Shown here: piece by piece, positions 54,065 to 62,331 of the stretch
Position numbering within the stretch: position 1 is the first letter of the stretch
How the letters are laid out: each line of letters starts with the position of its first letter
Assembly (NCBI RefSeq): GCF_017347095.1
Contig: NZ_JADPRZ010000002.1
Span: 62,001 to 126,000, forward strand
Direction of reading: 5' to 3'
DNA: 64,000 bases
Source: Sporosarcina sp. E16_8
Lineage (GTDB): Bacteria; Bacillota; Bacilli; Bacillales_A; Planococcaceae
The notes under the pieces: generated by a model
What the model was told of the DNA's origin: nothing
What the model saw: the letters and a program-made list of their open reading frames with translations, nothing else
The model's database searches: none
Translations under genes and position numbers: made by a program

Positions 54065-54739
54065 CTAAAAGTTTTCATTCGTAATTCTCTCCGCAACCTT
54101 GACGCGTATATTCTTTACGAGTTGTCCTACTCGGACCTTTGTAATTCCCAATTCTGCGCCAATATCGGAGTAACTATCATCCTTCATCAACCTATCAACT
54201 ATGAATAGTTCACGAGGATTCAATTTCTCAATGTAATAACTAACATTCGGATTCGATAAATCTTGATCGTAACTGACCGATTTATATAGGTTGGCTTCTT
54301 CATCTTCTTCGTTTCCGGCTTCCATGCTCAACACTGATTTAAGACTAAAGAAAATTCGACAGCTTTCCACATGTCTTAGTTCAACATTCAGTAATTTCGC
54401 TATATACTCATCGTCGTAATCCCACAAACCTTGCTTATCTATCTTCCAAGTCGTCTCTTTTACACCTGCAGGCACATGTATAATTCCGTTTTCACGATTC
54501 AAATTCCGCATGTAACCACGGATATACTTGTAAGCGTAAGTGGTAAATTTCACATCAGACTTATCGTCAAACCTTTTAAACGATTCCAACAATCCGATGA
54601 ACCCGACTTGCGCCAGGTCGAATTTATGGTGATAGTCGTTGCCGCTGAATCTGTCTGCTAACTTGAAAACCAATCGTTCGTACTTTTTTATGACGGATTC
54701 AACTGTATGCATTTCATCGTCGATTAATTTCTCAACCAT
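54065..54739 (-). CDS. Sigma-70 family RNA polymerase sigma factor
   Basis: 224 residues from ATG at 54739 (AAGGT upstream). Region 2 reads DLAQVGFIGLLESFKRFDDK then FTTYAYKYIRGYMRN. Region 3 is short (IHVPAGVKETTWKIDKQ). Region 4 has LNPRELFIVDRLMKDDSYSD followed by the HTH GAELGITKVRVGQLV. This resembles SigF/G/B-type factors in layout. A phage sigma should redirect RNA polymerase to phage, probably late, promoters; targets are unknown. Confidence 0.9.
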   Translation of the reverse strand: MVEKLIDDEMHTVESVIKKYERLVFKLADRFSGNDYHHKFDLAQVGFIGLLESFKRFDDKSDVKFTTYAYKYIRGYMRNLNRENGIIHVPAGVKETTWKIDKQGLWDYDDEYIAKLLNVELRHVESCRIFFSLKSVLSMEAGNEEDEEANLYKSVSYDQDLSNPNVSYYIEKLNPRELFIVDRLMKDDSYSDIGAELGITKVRVGQLVKNIRVKVAERITNENF

Positions 54740-54995
54740 CGCGCTTACCTTCTGGGGTTTGACGGGCTCTTTCGCCCACATCTATTTCAAGCATGGTCTC
54801 TCCGTATTGGTCGGGTTTGTGGCTGTCTTCTCTTTCGTAGAAACTTAACGCCCCACGCAACCTCTCAATCTCGAAATCCCGCGTTTTTATCATACTGATC
54901 AGTTGCCCGTAACTACTGCCTAACGTCACGGCTCTTCCGTAATCCAAGTCTTTCATCGCTAGTTTAGCAGGAATCATGATTTCTTCTATTTTCAT
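54732..54995 (-). CDS. Small hypothetical protein upstream of the sigma gene
   Basis: 87 residues; the middle is a probable coiled coil (SMIKTRDFEIERLRGALSFY) with an acidic end. It overlaps both neighbours. No family recognised. Confidence 0.7.
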   Translation of the reverse strand: MKIEEIMIPAKLAMKDLDYGRAVTLGSSYGQLISMIKTRDFEIERLRGALSFYEREDSHKPDQYGETMLEIDVGERARQTPEGKRDG

Positions 54996-55147
54996 TCCGC
55001 TTCAACCTCCTTTTGAATCATCCCTGTACCCTTGCAGACTGGGCATGATTCCGTTATATAAGAAGATCCACCCAACGTCCCAATCCCCTTACAATCGACG
55101 CACATGAGGGTTGTCGGGAGTTTAGGAGTTTCCCATTCATTACGCAT
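54992..55147 (-). CDS. DnaJ-type zinc-finger small protein
   Basis: 51 residues with two CxxC-type motifs, MCVDCKGIGT and CPVCKGTG, as in one DnaJ/RinA-like Cys-rich unit. GAGGAG precedes the ATG. It overlaps the sigma-side neighbour (ATGA) and the upstream gene. Such mini zinc fingers are common in phage early operons. Confidence 0.75.
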   Translation of the reverse strand: MRNEWETPKLPTTLMCVDCKGIGTLGGSSYITESCPVCKGTGMIQKEVEAE

Positions 55148-55718
55148 TGGAATCCTCCTCAAAACGGACGTACGATTCGATTGGGTGGAATCCCGTAACT
55201 AATCCCGCTTTGTAACGGACATTTGCAGTATCCATAGCCTTAGCCGTGTCGATGTGAATGCTGCTGCCGTTGTGAGAATAAACATCTCCGTATCTGAATT
55301 TCCCATATCCGCGGTCCGCCTCCGCCCACACTCGACACTCCTTTTCATCTTTAACCTCTTCTGGTGTTGCACGTCGGACATTGCTTTTCAGTGCTCCTAT
55401 ATCGCCGCAAAACGTAACAAAAAACTCACTTACCTTTTCCACTTCGACCACATTTAAACCGTTTACGAAGTTCACACCGTTAATATTCACAATCTGATCC
55501 CCTACTTTAAACAGCGGCTCAACTTCGTAGCTGTCAGGTTCATATAAGGCTCTCGCCAATTCGTCAAAAGTTAAATCGCTAAGTGATCTGAAAGTCGGAT
55601 TAGGTATCTCTGTGTCTCTTGCTACATAACCTAGTACCACCCCTCTGCTGCCTCTCACCGCTTTAGTTCTCTCCACTGTGTCTGCTTGTTTCTGTGTCAA
55701 CCTCACTTTTTCAGTCAT
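55140..55718 (-). CDS. Phage hypothetical protein with internal beta domain
   Basis: 192 residues from ATG at 55718. The N-terminal half is helical (FRSLSDLTFDELARALYEPD). The middle is an SH3-like beta segment (FKVGDQIVNINGVNFVNGLN) as in many phage DUFs. No catalytic motif. Early operon position. Confidence 0.72.
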   Translation of the reverse strand: MTEKVRLTQKQADTVERTKAVRGSRGVVLGYVARDTEIPNPTFRSLSDLTFDELARALYEPDSYEVEPLFKVGDQIVNINGVNFVNGLNVVEVEKVSEFFVTFCGDIGALKSNVRRATPEEVKDEKECRVWAEADRGYGKFRYGDVYSHNGSSIHIDTAKAMDTANVRYKAGLVTGFHPIESYVRFEEDSNA

Positions 55719-55753
55719 ATCCCCTAACACTCCTTTTCAAAGTTTCATAGTTT

Positions 55754-55781
55754 GCGGCTCGCAGTTTCACTTATGAGCCGC
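55754..55781 (-). terminator. Hairpin after the 51-residue membrane gene
   Basis: GCGGCTC / GAGCCGC with a 14-base loop; no good T-tract, so possibly an RNA-stability or attenuation element. Confidence 0.45.
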
Positions 55782-55796
55782 ATTAGGTTCGTGCTG

Positions 55797-55952
55797 TTAA
55801 TCGGATATTGCTAACCCCATAAACACTCCACCTAGAATCAATAGAACCATCGCCATGAGATGAATGTAATTTAAGTCGGTAACCGAGGAACCTATGATCA
55901 CGCTTCCTGCAAGTAAGGTAATAGTGCTCATAGATGAAAACCATTTTTTCAT
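55797..55952 (-). CDS. 51-residue two-span membrane protein
   Basis: MKKWFSSMSTITLLAGSVII then a polar turn and a second helix (LMAMVLLILGGVFMGLAI). GAGGAG precedes the ATG by about nine bases. Holin-like in size but far from the lysis genes. Function unknown. Confidence 0.68.
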   Translation of the reverse strand: MKKWFSSMSTITLLAGSVIIGSSVTDLNYIHLMAMVLLILGGVFMGLAISD

Positions 55953-55989
55953 ACCGCTTCACTCCTCATAAGTTTAGTCGAACTGCTTA

Positions 55990-56124
55990 TTAGTTGTCAC
56001 TTTCTACTAGGTACGATTCCCCGTTTTTCAAATCAACCTCAATAAGTCTATAACCGTACTCATTCCATACGATTCTCACGCTTTCGATGTCTTCTGCGTC
56101 AGGATATAAATGTTTATCCTCCAT
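55990..56124 (-). CDS. 44-residue acidic protein
   Basis: MEDKHLYPDAEDIESVRIVW, then YGYRLIEVDLKNGESYLVES; a probable small beta sheet. AGGAGGG lies seven bases before ATG. Not recognised. Confidence 0.68.
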   Translation of the reverse strand: MEDKHLYPDAEDIESVRIVWNEYGYRLIEVDLKNGESYLVESDN

Positions 56125-56169
56125 TTTCAAACCCTCCTAGTTGCTAAGTCGTATGTGTCAACTGTTCAT

Positions 56170-56760
56170 CTATCCATTTTTCCGATCACTCATTTTACTA
56201 GATATGTTTGCCACAATAATGCCGGTTCTTGTTAGGTCAGCATCATTCTGAATTAAACTTCTCCCGTTCAAAATAGATAGTATTCTTCTTGAAACGAGAA
56301 TTAAGTTATTGTTTTCAAAGTTACGCCGATTTCCATCACCAAAGATAACTACATGCCCTTTCGGTATCGGACCATATTTCTTTTTCCATATCACCCGATG
56401 TTTCGCTTCCCATACGTTAGGCTCTTCGATTTTAATGTCCACATAATCATCACCGTTAACTCTTTCTGTTCCGACAGGTTTATGGTTATGTGGTCTATTA
56501 CCTTTTTTAAATTGAGTAGGCTCCCATCCGCCTATGCTTTTTCCTTTATTAAATGCAACTTGTCCTAGTTTGAATCTAGTATCCAAGCCGTTTGACAAAC
56601 CGCGATTTTTAATAAATGCTGTAATCTGATTGACACCCAACTCTAATTCAAAATGAGTATTAAACATTTCCGTCATTTCTTTTCGACTGCGTCCCGGTAT
56701 ATTTTTAGCGATAAAATCACAATGCGCTTGACTGTATCGATGCGGTGTTAAGTGTGTCAC
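56170..56760 (-). CDS. HNH homing-type endonuclease
   Basis: 196 residues with a helical N-terminus (RKEMTEMFNTHFELELGVNQ, HTH-like) and an HNH nuclease region (VWEAKHRVIWKKKYGPIPKG, then FGDGNRRNFENNNLILVS). GTG start with GGAGGG upstream. It looks like a free-standing mobile endonuclease in the early operon. Confidence 0.85.
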   Translation of the reverse strand: MTHLTPHRYSQAHCDFIAKNIPGRSRKEMTEMFNTHFELELGVNQITAFIKNRGLSNGLDTRFKLGQVAFNKGKSIGGWEPTQFKKGNRPHNHKPVGTERVNGDDYVDIKIEEPNVWEAKHRVIWKKKYGPIPKGHVVIFGDGNRRNFENNNLILVSRRILSILNGRSLIQNDADLTRTGIIVANISSKMSDRKNG

Positions 56761-56762
56761 TT

Positions 56763-56993
56763 TTATCCCTCCAACATTTTCGGCATTTTTACGCTGGCAT
56801 CTATAAAGTTGTCCGCCACTTTTTGAGCCTGTAAAACCAATGAGCCGTTTGAAATGATTTGTGATGCTACAGCAGTTATCGATTTCGCTCTATTCATCTC
56901 TTCGACCAATTCCTCACCAGTCAAATCTTCATCGCCTAGGCGTTCAAGTTGTGCAAACAGATGGTTATTCAAATCGCCAAGTGTATTTTTCAC
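56763..56993 (-). CDS. Conserved small phage protein
   Basis: 76 residues: MKNTLGDLNNHLFAQLERLG, then MNRAKSITAVASQIISNGSL, an all-helical protein seen in many phage early regions next to HNH genes. No known function. Confidence 0.75.
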   Translation of the reverse strand: MKNTLGDLNNHLFAQLERLGDEDLTGEELVEEMNRAKSITAVASQIISNGSLVLQAQKVADNFIDASVKMPKMLEG

Positions 56994-57176
56994 TTAAATT
57001 CCCTCCTTTTGCTGAATTAACTTCCATCCTTGTTTCATTAGCCGTGTTAATTCCTTACCCCAAAGAGGTTCGTACACCCAAACCTTCTGGCCATCTTCGA
57101 TTCGAAATAACAAACGCCACGGACGTTGATTCATTCCTTCCCAATCACATTTCTGACTTTTTTGCATACTATTCAT
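56994..57176 (-). CDS. Small basic hypothetical protein
   Basis: 60 residues, Trp-rich (RPWRLLFRIEDGQKVWVYEP). Start overlaps the upstream gene end by eight bases. A later ATG (MNQRPW...) could be the true start. Not recognised. Confidence 0.6.
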   Translation of the reverse strand: MNSMQKSQKCDWEGMNQRPWRLLFRIEDGQKVWVYEPLWGKELTRLMKQGWKLIQQKEGI

Positions 57177-57423
57177 GAGCTGCGTACAGAATGTTCTTCA
57201 CTTTTCCACCAAACGCTGAAATGATTTCATTTTTTACTGATGTGCTTTTGTACATAAATTCATATCCATCAAGTTCAAATTCGACTAATTTTAAAAAAGG
57301 AGCAGGTGTATGTCCGCTAGTAATCCTTATCCAATGAAAGTCTTGCGTAAGAGAACAACATATCAATTCGCCAGTGCATACGGGGTCCAGTTCCAAATAA
57401 TCACTTAAAGTCATTTGATCCAT
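57169..57423 (-). CDS. Small phage hypothetical protein
   Basis: 84 residues, alpha/beta, with CTGELICCSLTQDFHWIRIT. It lies directly after ssb and no family is recognised. Confidence 0.68.
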   Translation of the reverse strand: MDQMTLSDYLELDPVCTGELICCSLTQDFHWIRITSGHTPAPFLKLVEFELDGYEFMYKSTSVKNEIISAFGGKVKNILYAAHE

Positions 57424-57453
57424 TTCTTATCACCCTTTCAATGTTTCATAGAT

Positions 57454-57930
57454 TTAAAACGGGAGATCTTCATCTTTCACCTCAATTGGACCGCCGTTGT
57501 TATACGGGTTGTTTTCCCTGCTTGCTGATTGATTCTGAGCGTCCTGCTGATAACTTGATGTATTTACGTGTCCAGACGTTTGATTGCCCTCTTGCGCGTT
57601 GCTGTGTGTTGATCTCGGTTCTAGGAATTGCGTGCTGTCTGCTACGACTTCTGTCGTATAAACACGTTTTCCATCTTGTCCTTCAAAGCTGCCCGTCTGA
57701 ATACGGCCGTCTACTCCGACAAGACTTCCTTTTTTCAAGTAGTTCGCAACGTTTTCAGCTTGCTTTCTCCAAGCTACACAACTAATGAAATCAGCTTCTC
57801 TTTCACCTGATGCGCTTTGGAAGGCACGATTTACCGCTAATGTGAAGCGTGTTACTGCAATACCTGTTTGAGTGTATTTGAGTTCAGGGTCTTTTGTGAG
57901 ACGACCAACTAAAACAACGCGATTAATCAT
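57454..57930 (-). CDS. ssb: Single-stranded DNA-binding protein
   Basis: 158 residues: an OB fold ([20 protein letters not shown], then [20 protein letters not shown]), a Gln/Asn/Ser-rich linker and an acidic tip DEDLPF that docks partner proteins. It protects single strands during phage replication. It overlaps the 51-residue gene. Confidence 0.96.
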   Translation of the reverse strand: MINRVVLVGRLTKDPELKYTQTGIAVTRFTLAVNRAFQSASGEREADFISCVAWRKQAENVANYLKKGSLVGVDGRIQTGSFEGQDGKRVYTTEVVADSTQFLEPRSTHSNAQEGNQTSGHVNTSSYQQDAQNQSASRENNPYNNGGPIEVKDEDLPF

Positions 57931-58078
57931 TCGTTTGCCCCTTTCGATTTGCCCAATAGCGTTCCGCCATTCGGATTTTTACTTCAAGTTCGTTCATTTC
58001 GCGCTTTCGCTTGTCCGCATCATAAGGTTCAGTTGATTGGACGAGGTAAAGTCCTGGTCCTGGGATCCATTTAGGCAT
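57923..58078 (-). CDS. 51-residue helical protein
   Basis: [20 protein letters not shown] followed by a charged helix ([20 protein letters not shown]). GGAGGG precedes ATG. Sits between the loader and ssb and overlaps ssb by eight bases. Unknown. Confidence 0.7.
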   Translation of the reverse strand: MPKWIPGPGLYLVQSTEPYDADKRKREMNELEVKIRMAERYWANRKGQTND

Positions 58079-58088
58079 ATCTTCCCTC

Positions 58089-58931
58089 CTAAAATTCGAT
58101 ATTCTTTATTCGTTTATCTGTCGTAACTTTAAATCTAATTAAATACGTGTCTTTCATGAGCCTAGAAACTAGTTTCGGGTCGTACATTCTTTCTAGTTCC
58201 GGTCTGGATAGATTGCTAGTGATGATTGTCGATTTGTTCTGCCTGCTGTTTGCTATTGCGTAGAGAACACGTAACGTGAAGTCCGTCGCAGTTTTCTTCG
58301 TTCCGATTCCACCTGTTTCAGCTCCAAGGTCGTCTAGCACCAAGTAATCAACTTTAGACAAAAGATCCACGAAGTAATATTCCGTATAACGACTTTCCTT
58401 GTTGTCGAAACTATTACGAATCCGTAGAAGCATTTCGTCAATACTGACAAACAAGCAACTCTTTTCCTTTTCTCCTAATTCGTTCAAATTGCGAAGAATG
58501 GCCATGGCTAGGTGGCTCTTCCCAACACCAGGAACTCCTGTAAGCCAGGTATTGAACGTTTCCCCTTTTTTATAATTCGCAAGTGCATCCAATGCCTTCT
58601 TTTTATTGATGGCCGTTTCGGTATCCGGTTCACCTGTTTCGTAAACATTGAATGATGCTTCGAGCAATCCAGTGTCAGTCAGCACACTTTGATTGTTAAA
58701 AGTATTGTAATTGCGGCTATTCATAGCGCGTTTAACTTTCATATCTTCTACATCGCTTAATTCTTCGGTTTTGCGCTCGCTTTCACAGATTGGGCATACT
58801 TCTTGTCCTTCGAACATAATCTTGTATATAGGCTTGTTTATACGTTTTGGATGTTGGTCACAAATGTTAGAAGTCAAGTCCATCTTCATATGTTTTGGTA
58901 GGCTGCTGATTACTTCTGCTATTGACTGCAT
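58089..58931 (-). CDS. DnaC/DnaI-like helicase loader
   Basis: 280 residues. An N-terminal Cys cluster (CPIC near 46-49, with C24/H26) resembles the DnaI zinc region. The AAA+ domain has Walker A TGVPGVGKSH, Walker B YLVLDDLGAE and sensor TSNLS. It should recruit the host helicase to the phage origin with the upstream initiator, which it overlaps by 65 bases. Confidence 0.9.
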   Translation of the reverse strand: MQSIAEVISSLPKHMKMDLTSNICDQHPKRINKPIYKIMFEGQEVCPICESERKTEELSDVEDMKVKRAMNSRNYNTFNNQSVLTDTGLLEASFNVYETGEPDTETAINKKKALDALANYKKGETFNTWLTGVPGVGKSHLAMAILRNLNELGEKEKSCLFVSIDEMLLRIRNSFDNKESRYTEYYFVDLLSKVDYLVLDDLGAETGGIGTKKTATDFTLRVLYAIANSRQNKSTIITSNLSRPELERMYDPKLVSRLMKDTYLIRFKVTTDKRIKNIEF

Positions 58932-59664
58932 TGCTTGTCCCTCCTTTTTCGTTTAAGTAACCTTCAAATTTATTACCAAATAAAGTTTCTGGTCGAAGAA
59001 AAGTTCCCCATTTCGCATCACCAAGCCATTGCGATGATTTGGTGTCTATCACCTTTTTGAAATCTTCAAGTTGAAAACCTTCGTTCATCCTAGCTTTGAT
59101 TAGTGACTGCGTTTTTTTACCATTCGCTCGGTATTTCGTTTTTGCTTTATCATTTAGATAACTAATGATTTTCTCGTAAGGGTGAGAAGGAACGTTAGTG
59201 ACGTTATCTATTAATGTAGTAGTCTCTGTTGTATTCTCTGTAGTAATCTCTGTTAAAGAAACCGACAGATTGTCAGAATGAATACCGACACTTTGTTCGA
59301 ATGGAATCTGACAAAATGTCAGAATGGATTCTACAAATTTGTCATAATCCAATTTATAGTGAACAGTAGGAGCACCATTCGCTTTTTTAATTTTCGTTTC
59401 AACTATGCCGATGCCTTTTAGTTTGTTCATGGAATATCTAACCTGTCTTTCCGTTAAACAAATTTCCTCTTCCCACTCCTTATATGTTTTGTAGAAAAAT
59501 CCGTCTTTCCTTTTAGATTTATCTGAGTAGAAAACGATTTGATTCAACAAAATGGCTGTGGTCAAATCCCCAGCGTACTGGACATATAACCTAGGAACCG
59601 TAAATACGTTATCTTGACCACTGACACGTTTGAGAAGCTCTCTAATTGCTTGGTAATTGCTCAA
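58867..59664 (-). CDS. Phage replication initiator (winged helix plus Phg_2220_C domain)
   Basis: 265 residues. The N-terminal winged helix reads YAGDLTTAILLNQIVFYSDK and ICLTERQVRYSMNKLKGIGI. The C-terminal conserved phage domain is SSQWLGDAKWGTFLRPETLF. This DnaD-like arrangement marks replisome organisers. Repeats inside the gene (59271-59329) are candidate origin sites. Confidence 0.87.
   Translation of the reverse strand: MSNYQAIRELLKRVSGQDNVFTVPRLYVQYAGDLTTAILLNQIVFYSDKSKRKDGFFYKTYKEWEEEICLTERQVRYSMNKLKGIGIVETKIKKANGAPTVHYKLDYDKFVESILTFCQIPFEQSVGIHSDNLSVSLTEITTENTTETTTLIDNVTNVPSHPYEKIISYLNDKAKTKYRANGKKTQSLIKARMNEGFQLEDFKKVIDTKSSQWLGDAKWGTFLRPETLFGNKFEGYLNEKGGTSNAVNSRSNQQPTKTYEDGLDF
59271..59329. 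repeat. Origin-like repeats inside the initiator gene
   Basis: TGTCAGAATGRAT at 59271-59283 and 59317-59329 (46 bp apart), with a nearby TCTGACA-AAA-TGTCAGA palindrome and GACAGATTGTC. Phage origins often lie in the initiator gene, so they may be iterons. Confidence 0.5.
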
Positions 59665-59695
59665 ATTGACAACACCTTCCCTACTTGATTTACAA

Positions 59696-59739
59696 GGGGC
59701 TCTTATGTAACATGATGTTAAGTGTGTTTTAAGAGCCCC
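59696..59739 (-). terminator. Hairpin between Rha and initiator genes
   Basis: GGGGCTCTTA / TAAGAGCCCC stem with an inner TGTAACATGATGTTA that can pair further. T-tract weak. Possibly an attenuator in the early operon. Confidence 0.6.
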
Positions 59740-59766
59740 ACCAAACTCGCTGCTCTAACAGCGGGT

Positions 59767-60441
59767 TTATTTTTGTTTTGGAATCCAAGCATCCACATAA
59801 TGAATAGCTGACTGGAGATCTTGATGCTTTACATCTTTATATGACGTGACAGCAAATCGGTCTTTAATTTCGCGATACAATTCGCTAAACAAACGTTTAC
59901 GTACTTCTATATCATTTTCAACTGTGTATATTCTTGCTCCGACTGCTTTTTGCAATCTCCGTTGTTCCCCATGATCTAGAGTAATTCTGTTTTCAACCAT
60001 GCTTCGGATTTCAGATACATCTTCCTTCACCTGTTCCAACTCCTCAGAGGTTTCTAGACTCAACCGCATCGATGCTTTTAATTGTTCGGCAGGACTTAAA
60101 ATCTTAGGTGCGTTCAACGTTTGCTCCATTTCTTCAAAGCGAGTTACATAAGCAGCGGTGAAGAGGACACCTTTTTCTCCTGACATTTTGTTAGCGACCA
60201 TATCGCATCCGGCCCGCGTGAGTAAGTAACAAGGTTGTATTTGATTCCGATTGTTGAAATATGTGCTTTCAACAAAGAATTTCTCACTCCCGTAATCTCG
60301 GGAGTGAAGTATTTCTAAATACTTCCTAATATCAGCCAGTAAATGGTCATGCCTTTTTTCTACCATTTCCGCAACATCCCGACTATCTGCAACTACTTTC
60401 CCGTGAATAGCTACCACTTTTAATTCATTGATGTTATTCAT
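59767..60441 (-). CDS. Rha-family regulator with ORF6C domain
   Basis: 224 residues. The N-terminal pRha domain (VVADSRDVAEMVEKRHDHLL, YLLTRAGCDMVANKMSG) is followed by a C-terminal ORF6C-type domain (LDHGEQRRLQKAVGARIYTV). Rha/ORF6C proteins act as phage antirepressor-type regulators. It is the first large gene of the early operon after cro. Confidence 0.88.
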   Translation of the reverse strand: MNNINELKVVAIHGKVVADSRDVAEMVEKRHDHLLADIRKYLEILHSRDYGSEKFFVESTYFNNRNQIQPCYLLTRAGCDMVANKMSGEKGVLFTAAYVTRFEEMEQTLNAPKILSPAEQLKASMRLSLETSEELEQVKEDVSEIRSMVENRITLDHGEQRRLQKAVGARIYTVENDIEVRKRLFSELYREIKDRFAVTSYKDVKHQDLQSAIHYVDAWIPKQK

Positions 60442-60462
60442 TCCATTTCCCTCCCTCTCTTT

Positions 60463-60666
60463 TTAAACAATCGCAAAGTGTTCCTGATCAAGCGTGAGAT
60501 ACAACGACCAAATCACCCTGTCGTTCGATTTATTAAGATTGCCACCGTAAGCTACACGAAAATCGTTCATTAGATTTTGCATACGTTGCACTCTGAGATA
60601 AGAGTCTTTAACTTCCTTTATTTCTTTCAGCCTATTTGTCCAACCAAGCATTTCTCCGAATGTCAT
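60463..60666 (-). CDS. Small early-operon protein
   Basis: 67 residues from ATG at 60666, with GAGAGGTGG upstream (MTFGEMLGWTNRLKEIKEVK). Helical. Not recognised. Confidence 0.72.
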   Translation of the reverse strand: MTFGEMLGWTNRLKEIKEVKDSYLRVQRMQNLMNDFRVAYGGNLNKSNDRVIWSLYLTLDQEHFAIV

Positions 60667-60667
60667 T

Positions 60668-60796
60668 TCATTTCCACCTCTCATTATCTTTTTTCTCAGC
60701 CCGTACCCGGCCAACCGCTTCAAATGTATGGGCCGCGATTGCTAAACCAGCGATGAATACTAAGTAGAGTGCGAACATTCCCCAGTCTGTGTTCAT
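60668..60796 (-). CDS. 42-residue single-span membrane protein
   Basis: MNTDWGMFALYLVFIAGLAI, then AAHTFEAVGRVRAEKK; one hydrophobic helix and a basic tail. GGAGGTTGTCCA precedes the ATG; overlaps the preceding gene (ATGA). Confidence 0.7.
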   Translation of the reverse strand: MNTDWGMFALYLVFIAGLAIAAHTFEAVGRVRAEKKDNERWK

Positions 60797-60990
60797 TGGA
60801 CAACCTCCTGTTTGATACCGACATATTCGTTTAATAATTTTGGTGAAATGTGATAGGTCCATTTAGACGACATCTGCACCGCAAAACCGAAAGGCAATAT
60901 ATTTCTTTGCAAGCCGACCCTTACGAACTGCTGTGATTTCCCCATTAATTTAGCGGCATCTGATATTTTGATGTTTTGGGGTTCTCCCAC
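60793..60990 (-). CDS. Excisionase-like/AlpA-type DNA-binding protein
   Basis: 65 residues with a winged-helix pattern: IKISDAAKLMGKSQQFVRVG, then FGFAVQMSSKWTYHISPKLL. This helix-turn-helix with a wing resembles excisionase/MerR-like proteins. First gene after cro in the early operon. Confidence 0.75.
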   Translation of the reverse strand: MGEPQNIKISDAAKLMGKSQQFVRVGLQRNILPFGFAVQMSSKWTYHISPKLLNEYVGIKQEVVQ

Positions 60991-61013
60991 GAATTACACC
61001 TCCTCTTCCCGAA

Positions 61014-61030
61014 TTGGACAGATTGGACAA
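61014..61030. promoter_or_regulatory. Immunity operator copy 1
   Basis: TTGGACAGATTGGACAA lies between cro and the excisionase-like gene and matches the operator in the cro promoter. Confidence 0.7.
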
Positions 61031-61032
61031 AC

Positions 61033-61218
61033 CTAGTCCAAAAAAATATCTTTCATCGAGACGTCTAGTCCATCTGCAATTCTTTTCAGCATTTTAGTGG
61101 TGCCTCGGTTGCCAACTTCAACTCTGCATAACCATTCGTTTGTGATACCAATTTTATCCGCCAGTTCCTTCTGGGTGAGGTTTTTTCTTATTCGAATAGC
61201 GGCGATGTTGTTCTTCAT
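61033..61218 (-). CDS. Cro-like XRE regulator
   Basis: 61 residues, one HTH domain (RIRKNLTQKELADKIGITNE, then WLCRVEVGNRG). Divergent from the repressor gene, first in the lytic operon. Expected to bind the TTGGACA operators. Confidence 0.88.
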   Translation of the reverse strand: MKNNIAAIRIRKNLTQKELADKIGITNEWLCRVEVGNRGTTKMLKRIADGLDVSMKDIFLD

Positions 61219-61271
61219 TTTTACACCTCCTATGCTCGCGAGTTGTCTTATATGTCCAACTCGTTAAACTT

Positions 61272-61331
61272 AGTATAATTGGACATATTGGACAAGTCAA
61301 GTATTAAATTAGACATTTAGGACAATACTAA
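61272..61331. promoter_or_regulatory. Lysis-lysogeny switch region: cro promoter with operators 2 and 3
   Basis: On the minus strand TTGACT (61295-61300), 17 bp, TATACT (61272-61277) makes the lytic promoter. Operator 2 (TTGGACATATTGGACAA, 61279-61295) fills its spacer exactly. Operator 3 (TTAGACATTTAGGACAA, 61309-61325) lies 30 bp further, in front of a weak plus-strand TACTAA. A perfect TATAAT (61374-61379) could serve the repressor gene. Confidence 0.82.
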
Positions 61332-61396
61332 TTAAGCTAACGGTTTTTATTTTGGTTTAAAAGGACAATTACGTATAATGGATAAGGGTGATGTTA

Positions 61397-61765
61397 ATGA
61401 AGGAAGAAGATATTGGTTCAAAAATTCGAAGGTTGAGAATAGAAAACGGAGATACGTTAAAGGAGATGGCCAAAAAAGTTGGTAAAGATTTTTCGAGTTT
61501 AGGGAAAATTGAAAGAGGAGAACGTGATGCTTCAATTGATTTATTAAGAATTATCATCGATATGTATGGGGCAGATCCTAGATATTTTCTTGGACAGGGT
61601 TTTACGCAATCGGAAGGACATCTACTAATAGAAGAAGACCTGAGCCCTTCCAGCCTAAAAGAGAAATATGATTTTGTTGTAGACGGGGTCGAAGCGACAG
61701 ATGACGAAATCAAGGAAGCATTAAGGCTGATACGTTATTTACGCAAAGACGAAAACTCGGACTGA
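61397..61765 (+). CDS. CI-like repressor (XRE family)
   Basis: 122 residues from ATG at 61397, GGGTGATG upstream. N-terminal HTH (KIRRLRIENGDTLKEMAKKV, SSLGKIERGERDA), short C-terminal helical part (ATDDEIKEALRLIRYL). No LexA-type protease domain, so induction would need another route. Confidence 0.87.
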   Translation: MKEEDIGSKIRRLRIENGDTLKEMAKKVGKDFSSLGKIERGERDASIDLLRIIIDMYGADPRYFLGQGFTQSEGHLLIEEDLSPSSLKEKYDFVVDGVEATDDEIKEALRLIRYLRKDENSD

Positions 61766-61875
61766 TTTTCTTTTTGTTGTTTTTCTTTCGCTATTTGTTT
61801 TTTCAACTCAATGATTAAGTGTTTTAAATCAATACCCTTTTTCAATTTAATCCCTCCAGTAAAGGTGGTAGCGTT

Positions 61876-62106
61876 TTGTATGATGTCGGCAGATGTCTCT
61901 TGTCCGACTTACTTCTACAATCGCGCATGACTCAACAAGAATTAGCAGATAGATTAGGCGTCACCAGGCAACAAATCGGAACCTATTCCACAGGGAAACG
62001 AGAAATGACCTTGCATATTGCGAAAAACATTTCTTACATCCTAAATTGCAATATGGACGATTTGTACCAATGGGACCGTGTAGAAGAGCGAACAAAGAGA
62101 CGATGA
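61876..62106 (+). CDS. Second XRE-family HTH protein
   Basis: 76 residues from TTG with AAAGGTGG upstream. HTH: LLQSRMTQQELADRLGVTRQ, then QIGTYSTGKREM. It lies between repressor and integrase on the same strand and may regulate the integrase. Confidence 0.82.
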   Translation: MYDVGRCLLSDLLLQSRMTQQELADRLGVTRQQIGTYSTGKREMTLHIAKNISYILNCNMDDLYQWDRVEERTKRR

Positions 62107-62213
62107 AGAGTAGATTTAGGTCTACTCGCCGGCACTTGTCAGTCTGCTGACTTACATCTAATATTACAACAATTCTTGGAAATGTCGAACATTTGTTGTT
62201 TTTTGTTAATTTA

Positions 62214-62228
62214 ATGTTAGTATAACAT
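62214..62228. promoter_or_regulatory. Palindrome upstream of integrase
   Basis: ATGTTAGTATAACAT is a 6-3-6 perfect palindrome about 104 bp before the integrase start, a candidate operator. Confidence 0.5.
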
Positions 62229-62331
62229 AAAAGGCGAACGAGTGTTTGCGCACTTGTGAAACAATATATGACAGGAAATATAACAACGTTAAATCGACCT
62301 TAAATCCGCTTTTTGTTAGGAGGAGAAGTTA

